Positions 58,078 to 64,000 of a stretch of DNA of 64,000 bases are shown here, piece after piece. The stretch is from Phyllobacterium pellucidum (GTDB taxonomy: Bacteria > Pseudomonadota > Alphaproteobacteria > Rhizobiales > Rhizobiaceae). Both the position numbers and the translations under genes were made by a program. The notes under the pieces were generated by a model. It did not search any database, was not told the DNA's origin, and was given only the letters and a program-made list of their open reading frames with translations. The first letter of the stretch is position 1; each line of letters starts with the position of its first letter. The stretch is taken from the NCBI RefSeq assembly GCF_013327855.1, contig NZ_JABUMX010000003.1:310001-374000 (forward strand), written 5' to 3'.

Positions 58078-58896
58078 CTATTCGCCGTCGATCTTCGCGC
58101 CAATGATTGCGATTGCCTGCTGATAGACGCTTGCCGCGTTCCAGCCCTGGATTGCGGCGAAATTAGCCTGCCCTGGCTGATAGCCAGCGCCTGTCTGCCA
58201 GCCGTGGCCGCGCAGGAAATTCGCCGTCGAGGCCAGCGCATCCGCCTTGGATCGCAGGTCGATGCGGCCGTTGCCATCGCCGTCCACGCCGTAGCGAAGG
58301 ACGTTGAGCGGCAGGAACTGAGTCTGCCCAATCTCGCCGTGCATGGCCCCGACGGAATTGGACGAGAGCGTTCCCTGATCGACCAGCTTCAACGCAGCAT
58401 TCAGCTGCTCGCGGAAATATTCCGGGCGGCGGCAGTCGAAGGCAAGCGTCGTCACGGCGGAAAGGGTATTCTGGTTACCCATGAAGCTTCCGAAACCGGT
58501 CTCCATGCCCCAGATCGCGATCAACGGGCCGGCCGGCACGCCGAACCGGCGCTCGATGCTGGCGAACAAAGCGGCGTTTTGCGCCTTCTGCGCGCGCCCA
58601 CGCGAGATAATAGTCTGACCGCCGCGCACCTGCATGAACTTGTCTAGCGAATATTTGAAGCTCTTCTGGTTGCGGTCGGCATTGATGGTCTTGCTCGCAT
58701 AGGAAACGCCATCGAGCGCACTGATGCCCCTGCTGCCAATTCCTTGCGCCTGCGCTTGCTGCTTGTAGGCCTGGACCCATTCCTGAAATCCGGCGGAGTT
58801 GTTTCCGCAGGAGGGAGCAGCCTGTGCGGCGCCCGCCATCAAGAGGAGGCCGGCCGTTGCGACCGCAAAAAATCTGTTTTTGGCAACAGATGCCAT
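58078..58896 (-). CDS. MltB-family lytic murein transglycosylase
   Basis: A 272-residue exported enzyme: signal peptide (NRFFAVATAGLLLMAGAAQA), then the SLT-like MltB core with YSLDKFMQVRGG, IWGMETGFGSFMGNQ (catalytic Glu near residue 132), GAMHGEIGQTQFLPLNVLRY and VDGDGNGRIDLRSKADALAS. It cuts glycan strands to 1,6-anhydro ends. No lipobox, so it is soluble periplasmic rather than a lipoprotein. AAGGAGATCTTC precedes the ATG at 58896. Confidence 0.92.
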   Translation of the reverse strand: MASVAKNRFFAVATAGLLLMAGAAQAAPSCGNNSAGFQEWVQAYKQQAQAQGIGSRGISALDGVSYASKTINADRNQKSFKYSLDKFMQVRGGQTIISRGRAQKAQNAALFASIERRFGVPAGPLIAIWGMETGFGSFMGNQNTLSAVTTLAFDCRRPEYFREQLNAALKLVDQGTLSSNSVGAMHGEIGQTQFLPLNVLRYGVDGDGNGRIDLRSKADALASTANFLRGHGWQTGAGYQPGQANFAAIQGWNAASVYQQAIAIIGAKIDGE

Positions 58897-59220
58897 GAAG
58901 ATCTCCTTAAAAGTTGAATCGTGGTTGGCCCTATCTGCCATTTTTCTGCAACCGTGTCATCCGGCAGAATCGCGCGCCTTAAGGTTAAAAGGACGCAATT
59001 TTATCAAGGTCGTTGTCAATTTCGCAAAAATCGCCCCCTGCCCCATGTGACGACAGACATTGGGGCCACAACCGAGAGTCGGCATTCGCGCGTGTATAAA
59101 GCCCTGGCTCCCCGCCCAACATTAGAGAGAAAGGCTTACGGCTGGTGGTCTGCAAGGTTTTCGATTAGGCTTCCATTATAATTTTTGTATATACGATAAT
59201 CATTGACCAAAAGTGATTTC
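58897..59220. other. Gene-free region between the transglycosylase and brnT
   Basis: 324 nt without a plausible gene. The right end (59165-59215) is AT-rich and carries a TATAAT at 59177-59182, a palindrome GTATATAC at 59187-59194 and a pair ATTAT (59175) / ATAAT (59196), likely the promoter-operator of the BrnT-BrnA module. The left part holds the transglycosylase leader only. Confidence 0.5.
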
Positions 59221-59496
59221 ATGACTAGGTTTGAGTGGGACCCCGAAAAGGCAAACCGCAATTTAAGCAAACATGGCGTCTCGTTTCGGGCAGGCGAGCG
59301 TTTTGAATTTCCTTCGGCTCTAGAATTCATCGACGATAGGGAAAACTACGGCGAAGAGAGAGTAGTTTCGATCGGGTTCATTGGCGAGGTTTTACACACA
59401 ATGACATATACCGAACGCAACGGGTTGATCCGGATTATCTCGTTGCGAAAATCCACGACCGCAGAGATCAAAAGATATGCAAAAGCCTATGAGTGA
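59221..59496 (+). CDS. brnT: BrnT-type ribonuclease toxin
   Basis: A 91-residue toxin of the BrnT family (RelE-like fold): FEWDPEKANRNLSKHGVSF, EDFxDxRE-like LEFIDDRENYGEERVVSIGF, and the C-terminal RIISLRKSTTAEIKRYAKAY with the conserved Arg/Lys. It cuts mRNA and stops translation when free. The ATG at 59221 was chosen; a TTG at 59203 is possible. It overlaps the antitoxin gene by 20 nt. Confidence 0.9.
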   Translation: MTRFEWDPEKANRNLSKHGVSFRAGERFEFPSALEFIDDRENYGEERVVSIGFIGEVLHTMTYTERNGLIRIISLRKSTTAEIKRYAKAYE

Positions 59497-59785
59497 AAAG
59501 GTTCGCGCTGCACATCGAGCGCGCATTGAAGCCGCCTTGAACAAGATCTCACCCGCGGAAGACGCTGCGCTCACAAACGCGGCATCCGAAGACCCTGACA
59601 CCGCGCTCATCACTGAACTTACAAAGCGCCGACCCGGCAGGCCCGTGGCGGAAGTCACCAAGACGCCGGTTTCGATCCGTCTCAGCCCTGATGTCCTCGA
59701 CCACTACCGGTCCACCGGACCCGGCTGGCAGGGTCGCATCGACGATGCCTTGCGTAAGGCTGCCGGCCTCAAGAAGCGGGCGTGA
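59477..59785 (+). CDS. brnA: BrnA-type antitoxin
   Basis: A 102-residue antitoxin: a helical toxin-binding N-terminal half (EKVRAAHRARIEAALNKISP) and the BrnA DNA-binding C terminus (TPVSIRLSPDVLDHYRSTGP, GWQGRIDDALRKAAG), which binds the toxin and represses the operon. It follows brnT directly. Start at 59477, or ATG four codons later at 59489. Confidence 0.9.
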   Translation: MQKPMSEKVRAAHRARIEAALNKISPAEDAALTNAASEDPDTALITELTKRRPGRPVAEVTKTPVSIRLSPDVLDHYRSTGPGWQGRIDDALRKAAGLKKRA

Positions 59786-59860
59786 CGGTCCTGGACGCGC
59801 GCAGCCTTGACTCCCGGGGCGAATTCCTGTTTAAGCCGCGCATCAATCCGCGACGAGTCT

Positions 59861-59952
59861 GGAACTCCGAGCAGCCGACCGGGACCCCGCAAGGGTTCGA
59901 CGATCCCGGAGGTCAACACCCGACAGCGCCATGCGCCCTCGGGTGCCTTTTT
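59861..59952 (+). other. Structured segment with terminator upstream of ffh
   Basis: Between brnA and ffh, nested inverted repeats occur: CCGGGA...TCCCGG (near 59879 and 59903) enclosing CCCGCAAGGG (59886-59895). They are followed by a strong intrinsic terminator: CACCCGA (59917-59923), TCGGGTG (59939-59945), then CCTTTTT. This ends transcription from the toxin-antitoxin side or from a short RNA of its own. A GGGTTCGA within it mimics a tRNA T-arm, but no tRNA fold is present. Confidence 0.5.
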
Positions 59953-60032
59953 GCTTTGAGCCATTGGCCAGGGCGCGGTTTGTGCCTACCTTTCGCGGAA
60001 ACAGGTCCCTGGAAGGAAGAAGGAAAAACTGG

Positions 60033-61619
60033 ATGTTCGAGAGCTTACAGGAACGACTAGGTTCGATATTGAACGGCCTGACCGGTCGCGGCGCGCTGTC
60101 GGAAGCCGACGTCGCAGCGGCTTTGCGCGAAGTGCGCCGGGCCCTGCTCGAAGCCGATGTTGCGCTTGATGTCGTCCGTTCCTTCACCGACAAGGTGCGT
60201 GCGAAAGCTGTCGGCGCCGAAGTCCTGAAAAGCATCAAGCCCGGCCAGATGGTGGTCAAGATCGTCCATGACGAGCTTGTCAGCATGCTTGGCGAGGAAG
60301 GCGTTTCCATCGACCTCAATGCGCCAGCGCCTGTCGTCATCATGATGGTCGGTCTGCAGGGCTCGGGCAAGACCACGACCACCGGCAAGATCGGCAAGCG
60401 CCTGACCGAGCGCGCGCGCAAGAAAGTGCTGCTCGCCTCTCTCGATACGCGCCGCCCGGCCGCTCAGGAACAGCTGCGCCAGCTTGGCGTGCAGACCGGC
60501 GTCGACACGCTGCCGATCATCGCCGGCCAGTCGCCGGTCGAGATCGCCGCTCGCGCCGTTCAGGCAGCGAAACTTGGCGGCCACGATGTCGTCATCCTCG
60601 ACACGGCGGGCCGCACCCATATTGACGAGCCCTTGATGGTCGAAATGGCCGACATCAAGAAGAAGGCCAGTCCTCATGAAATTCTTCTCGTCGCAGATGC
60701 GCTGACCGGTCAGGACGCCGTCAACCTTGCTCGTTCATTCGATGAGCGCGTCGGCATCACCGGGCTCGTCCTTACCCGCATGGACGGCGATGGCCGTGGC
60801 GGCGCCGCATTGTCCATGCGTGCCGTCACCGGCAAGCCGATCAAGCTGATCGCCACCGGCGAAAAGATGGACGCGCTGGAGGAATTCTACCCACGCCGTA
60901 TCGCCGACCGCATCCTTGGGATGGGCGACATCGTTTCGCTGGTCGAGAAGGCTGCTGAAAACATCGACGCTGAAAAAGCCGCGGCGATGGCCAAGAAAAT
61001 GCAGTCCGGCAAGTTCGATCTCAACGATCTTGCCGACCAGATCGGCCAGATGCAGAAGCTCGGCGGCATGGGCGGCATCATGGGCATGATGCCCGGGATG
61101 GGCAAGATGAAGGACCAGATGACCGCCGCCGGCCTCGACGATTCCATTTTCAAGCGCCAGCTTGCGATCATCTCTTCGATGACCGCGGCGGAGCGCGGCA
61201 ATCCCGACATGCTCAAGCATTCGCGCAAGCAGCGCATCGCCAAGGGTTCCGGGACCAATGCCGCCGACATCAACAAGCTTTTGAAGATGCATCGTCAGAT
61301 GGCCGACATGATGAAGGCCATGGGCGGCAAGGGCAAAGGCGGCATCATGAAACAGATGATGGGCGGCCTCGGCGCCAAGATGGGCCTTGGCGGGCTCGGC
61401 GGGATGGGCGGCATGCCTGATCTCTCCAAGATGGACTCGAAACAGCTCGAGGCCCTGCAGAAGCAGGCGGAAGCCGCCGGCTTCGGCAAGGGCGGCGGTC
61501 TGCCTGGCGGGCTCGGCGGTTTGCCGGGTGGACTTGGCGGCATGGGTGGCATGGCCGGAATGCCGCGCCTGCCAGGGCTTGGTGGTGGTTTGCCCGGCCT
61601 TCCAAAGAAGAAAGGATAA
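60033..61619 (+). CDS. ffh: Signal recognition particle protein Ffh
   Basis: A 528-residue SRP54 GTPase: N domain from MFESLQERLGSILNGLTGRG, G domain with GLQGSGKTTTTGKIGKRL (G1, about residue 108), DTAGRTHID (G3) and TRMDGDGRGG (G4), then the Met-rich M domain (GGMGGIMGMMPGMGKMKDQM) that binds signal sequences and SRP RNA. The C terminus is extended by about 60 Gly/Met/Leu-rich residues, common in alphaproteobacteria. GGAAGAAGGAAAAACTGG precedes the ATG. First gene of ffh-chorismate mutase-rpsP. Confidence 0.97.
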   Translation: MFESLQERLGSILNGLTGRGALSEADVAAALREVRRALLEADVALDVVRSFTDKVRAKAVGAEVLKSIKPGQMVVKIVHDELVSMLGEEGVSIDLNAPAPVVIMMVGLQGSGKTTTTGKIGKRLTERARKKVLLASLDTRRPAAQEQLRQLGVQTGVDTLPIIAGQSPVEIAARAVQAAKLGGHDVVILDTAGRTHIDEPLMVEMADIKKKASPHEILLVADALTGQDAVNLARSFDERVGITGLVLTRMDGDGRGGAALSMRAVTGKPIKLIATGEKMDALEEFYPRRIADRILGMGDIVSLVEKAAENIDAEKAAAMAKKMQSGKFDLNDLADQIGQMQKLGGMGGIMGMMPGMGKMKDQMTAAGLDDSIFKRQLAIISSMTAAERGNPDMLKHSRKQRIAKGSGTNAADINKLLKMHRQMADMMKAMGGKGKGGIMKQMMGGLGAKMGLGGLGGMGGMPDLSKMDSKQLEALQKQAEAAGFGKGGGLPGGLGGLPGGLGGMGGMAGMPRLPGLGGGLPGLPKKKG

Positions 61620-61621
61620 TC

Positions 61622-61939
61622 ATGTCCTCATCATCCCTCCCGAAGGAACTCATCGATCTGCGCGCTTCCATCGACAACATCGATGCGGCGCTTATCCACA
61701 TGCTTGCCGAACGCTTTCGCTGCACCAAGGCAGTCGGCGTCCTGAAAGCAAAGAACGGTCTTGCTCCGGCCGATCCGGCCCGGGAGAGGCGGCAGGTGGA
61801 ACGCCTGCGTGCCCTCGCCCAGCAAGCCGATCTCGACCCCGATTTTGCCGAGAAGTTCCTGAACTTCATCGTCAAGGAAGTGATCAGACATCACGAAACA
61901 ACGGCCGCCGAGGAAAACGGCGCCCCATCTAACACCTAA
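61622..61939 (+). CDS. Chorismate mutase (AroQ class)
   Basis: A 105-residue all-helical monofunctional chorismate mutase: [73 protein letters not shown]. Catalytic-type Arg, Lys and Glu positions of the AroQ fold are present. It converts chorismate to prephenate for Phe/Tyr synthesis. It starts 2 nt after ffh and is followed 11 nt later by rpsP, a conserved alphaproteobacterial arrangement. Confidence 0.92.
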   Translation: MSSSSLPKELIDLRASIDNIDAALIHMLAERFRCTKAVGVLKAKNGLAPADPARERRQVERLRALAQQADLDPDFAEKFLNFIVKEVIRHHETTAAEENGAPSNT

Positions 61940-61950
61940 GGAGAATAACA

Positions 61951-62370
61951 ATGTCACTGAAAATCCGTCTGGCCCGCGCAGGGTCGAAGAAGCGTCCTTA
62001 TTACCACGTCGTCGTTGCTGACGTTCGCGCCCCGCGCGACGGCCGCTTCATCGAGAACGTCGGTGCCTGGAACCCGATGCTCCCCAAGGACGGCGACCGC
62101 ATCAAGCTGAATGAAGAGCGCATCCAGTATTGGATCGGCCATGGCGCACAGCCGACCGACCGTGTCCTGCGTTTCCTCGACCAGGCCGGCATCGCCAAGC
62201 GCGACGCGCGCACCAACCCTGAAAAGGCTGTTCCGGGCAAGAAGGCGCAGGAACGCGTTGCCCTTGCTAAGCAGGCTGAAGAAGATGCGAAGGCTAAGGC
62301 CGCTGCGGAAGCTGAAGCCGCCAAGGCCGCTGCCGAAGCTCCGGCTGAGGAAGCCGCTGCCAGCGAGTGA
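61951..62370 (+). CDS. rpsP: 30S ribosomal protein S16
   Basis: A 139-residue protein. The S16 core is residues 1-82 ([44 protein letters not shown]-like [20 protein letters not shown]). A tail of about 55 Ala/Lys/Glu-rich residues follows, typical of alphaproteobacteria. AAGGAGAATAAC precedes the ATG. A terminator follows; rimM and trmD, usually next, are not in the window. Confidence 0.97.
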   Translation: MSLKIRLARAGSKKRPYYHVVVADVRAPRDGRFIENVGAWNPMLPKDGDRIKLNEERIQYWIGHGAQPTDRVLRFLDQAGIAKRDARTNPEKAVPGKKAQERVALAKQAEEDAKAKAAAEAEAAKAAAEAPAEEAAASE

Positions 62371-62395
62371 GCTGTCACGCTGCAGTCTTGTTGAA

Positions 62396-62420
62396 ACGGG
62401 TGGCTCTGGCCGCCCGTTTT
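62396..62420 (+). terminator. Intrinsic terminator after rpsP
   Basis: ACGGGTGGC - TCTG - GCCGCCCGT followed by TTTT, 25 nt after the rpsP stop. It closes the ffh-chorismate mutase-rpsP operon. Confidence 0.8.
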
Positions 62421-62524
62421 CGTTTTGGCCCGCGATAATTTCACGCGCCTGCAAAAAAACCGAAACAATCCCGATGCACAAGAGGCGGGTTAGCCAGCCA
62501 ATTGCAAGCCAAGGGAACATTTTC

Positions 62525-64000
62525 ATGTCGAATCGATTTGCCTACACCCGCCGCAGCTTTCTCACGTCTTCCGGGGCTTTGGCCCTGACCGCTGCTTCCG
62601 ACCTTTCCTGTCCGGCAATTTCACGCGCCGCGTCGCGCCCGGTGTTCACGCACGGTGTTCAGTCCGGTGACGTCGATTCTGCAACGGGCATGATCTGGAC
62701 GCGAACCGATCGGCCGTCCCGGATCAACATCGAAGTTTCGACGACGGAAAGCTTTGCCACACCTCAATGCACTTCCCAATACTGACTTTGCCGCCAAGCA
62801 GCTCCTTACCGATCTCGCCTCCGACCAGGAAGTTTTTTACCGCCTCACTGCAGTCGATCTTAACGATCTCAACGGCGTATCCGAACCGATCGTCGGCCGT
62901 TTCAAGACCGCGCCGATGTCCAAGCGCAGCATCCGCTTTGCATGGTCGGGCGACACGGTCGGTCAAGGTTGGGGCATCGATGAGACGGGCATGAAGACCT
63001 ATGCGTCGATCGCCAAGCACCAGCCGGACTTCTTTCTGCATTCGGGTGACACAATCTACGCCGACGGGCCCCTCGTTGAGGAAGTCGATCTGAAGGATGG
63101 TACCAAGTGGAAGAACCGCGTCGTCACCGATGAGAAGCGGAAAGTTGCCGAGACGCTCGACGAGTATCGCGGCCAATGGAAATACAATCTGCTTGACGAT
63201 CACGTACGGGCGCTGAACGCGGTTTGCCCGACGTTTTTTCAATGGGACGACCACGAGGTGACCAACAACTGGTCGTCCTCGAAGAACCTTGCCACAGACG
63301 ATCGCTACAAGGAGAAATCTATCGCGCTGCTGTCAGCGCGCGCGGCTCGTGCTTTTCACGAGATGACGCCCATCCGCTATACGCCTGCGGAGCCGGGCCG
63401 GGTGTATCGCAAGATTGCCTACGGGCCCTTGCTCGACGTCTTCTTCCTCGACCTGCGTTCCTATCGCGGCCCGAATGGACCCGACACGGAAGAGGCTATT
63501 ACCCCGGAATCGTCAATTCTCGGCGAACGTCAGTTGCGGTGGCTCAAGCGCGAGTTGCTCAATTCGAAAGCAACGTGGAAGATCATTGCTTCTGATATGC
63601 CGCTCGGCGTTATCGTCTGGGACAATGCCAAGGACAAGAAGGGCGCAGAGGCAGTCGCCAATGGCGATAATGGTCCGGCCAAGGGTCGCGAACTCGAAAT
63701 CGCCGATCTGCTGCGCTTCATCAAGACCGCTGGCATCAACAACACCGTCTGGCTGACGGCAGACGTGCACTACACCGCCGCGCATTACTACAATCCCGAC
63801 AAGGCGCAATTCCAGGACTTCGCACCTTTCTGGGAGTTCATTTCGGGCCCCATCCATGCCGGAACGTTCGGACCGAACGACCTCGACCAGACTTTTGGAC
63901 CCGAGCTCAAATTCATCAAGGCACCGACTGCCGAGCAAGGTCAGAACGTGCCGCCCTCGGCCGGTCTCCAGTTCTTCGGGCTGGTCGATATCGAGGGCGC
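62525..64000 (+). pseudogene. PhoD-like alkaline phosphatase, frameshifted and running off the window
   Basis: The N-terminal frame (MSNRFAYTRRSFLTSSGALA, a Tat signal with RRSF, then FTHGVQSGDV and GMIWTRTD) reads to a TGA at 62783. The rest of the protein continues one frame over from about 62770, beginning ALPNTDFAAKQLL and carrying PhoD-type metal-site motifs (FAWSGD, FLHSGDTIYADGP, FFQWDDHEVTNNW, WLTADVHYTAAHYYN) to the window end without a stop. One extra base between about 62745 and 62780, or two missing, explains it. The C terminus lies outside the window. As written the gene is broken; a sequence error is possible. SD AAGGGAAC precedes the ATG. Confidence 0.85.

Noticed and set aside
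59886-59910. A tRNA-like T-arm (GGGTTCGA followed by TCCC) upstream of ffh
   Set aside because: The loop would be too long, and no anticodon arm, D-arm or acceptor stem surrounds it. Treated as part of a structured intergenic region, not a tRNA or att site.

Overview
The window reads as chromosomal DNA of a GC-rich alphaproteobacterium of the order Hyphomicrobiales (Rhizobiales), most likely Phyllobacteriaceae/Brucellaceae or a close relative. The evidence is a complete PhyR-NepR-EcfG general stress response, an imuB-dnaE2 mutasome pair, a 180-kDa-type NAD-glutamate dehydrogenase, a DUF768 protein, an Ala/Lys-extended ATP synthase beta subunit, and the gene orders envC-ctpA-deacetylase-rppH, priA-DUF4345-like-atpHAGDC and ffh-chorismate mutase-rpsP. 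Species cannot be named from the sequence. No rRNA, tRNA, IS element, prophage or CRISPR array was seen.

Layout. 1-3.3 kb: end of imuB and dnaE2 (SOS translesion synthesis). 3.3-12.9 kb: a general stress response neighbourhood with a GAF-PAS-HWE histidine kinase, PhyR, NepR, EcfG, a receiver with Glu in place of the phospho-acceptor Asp, a frameshifted Crp/Fnr regulator, and small effectors (CsbD, DUF3309, a 27-aa membrane peptide, a DUF883/holin pair, DUF1328, an unknown 73-aa protein). Eight promoters of the form GGAAC-N16-(C/T)GTT lie here, six of them perfect, almost all in front of these genes. One of the eight precedes no gene and points at a hairpin that may end a small RNA. 12.9-15.1 kb: a GT39/GT2 polyprenyl-phosphate sugar pair. 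15.3-19.8 kb: cell-envelope cluster envC-ctpA-deacetylase and rppH. 19.8-27.8 kb: atpHAGDC, a small membrane protein and priA, all on the minus strand. 27.9-36.8 kb: tal, lptE-leuS, yggS-like, an M15-like peptidase, acsA and cfa. 36.9-37.7 kb: a tiny ORF with a full-length anti-16S Shine-Dalgarno, then a RelE-type toxin-antitoxin pair. 37.9-48.2 kb: MATE exporter, SdhAF4-like protein, htpX-rsmB, heparinase-like protein, aminotransferase, purH and a UMF1-type MFS permease. 48.5-58.9 kb: NAD-GDH, two TPM-domain proteins with LemA, pdxY, carbonic anhydrase, an NTF2-like protein and an MltB-type transglycosylase. 59.2-64 kb: a BrnT-BrnA pair, ffh-chorismate mutase-rpsP and a PhoD-like phosphatase with a frameshift that runs off the window.

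How it fits together. The most informative part is the stress locus. The HWE kinase would phosphorylate PhyR, PhyR~P would sequester NepR, and freed EcfG would fire the eight promoters. These include those of phyR and the kinase, which would give positive feedback, and those of the membrane and DNA-protection effectors. Most of the rest is housekeeping. Two apparent frameshifts (crp/fnr and phoD) may be real inactivations or sequence errors.
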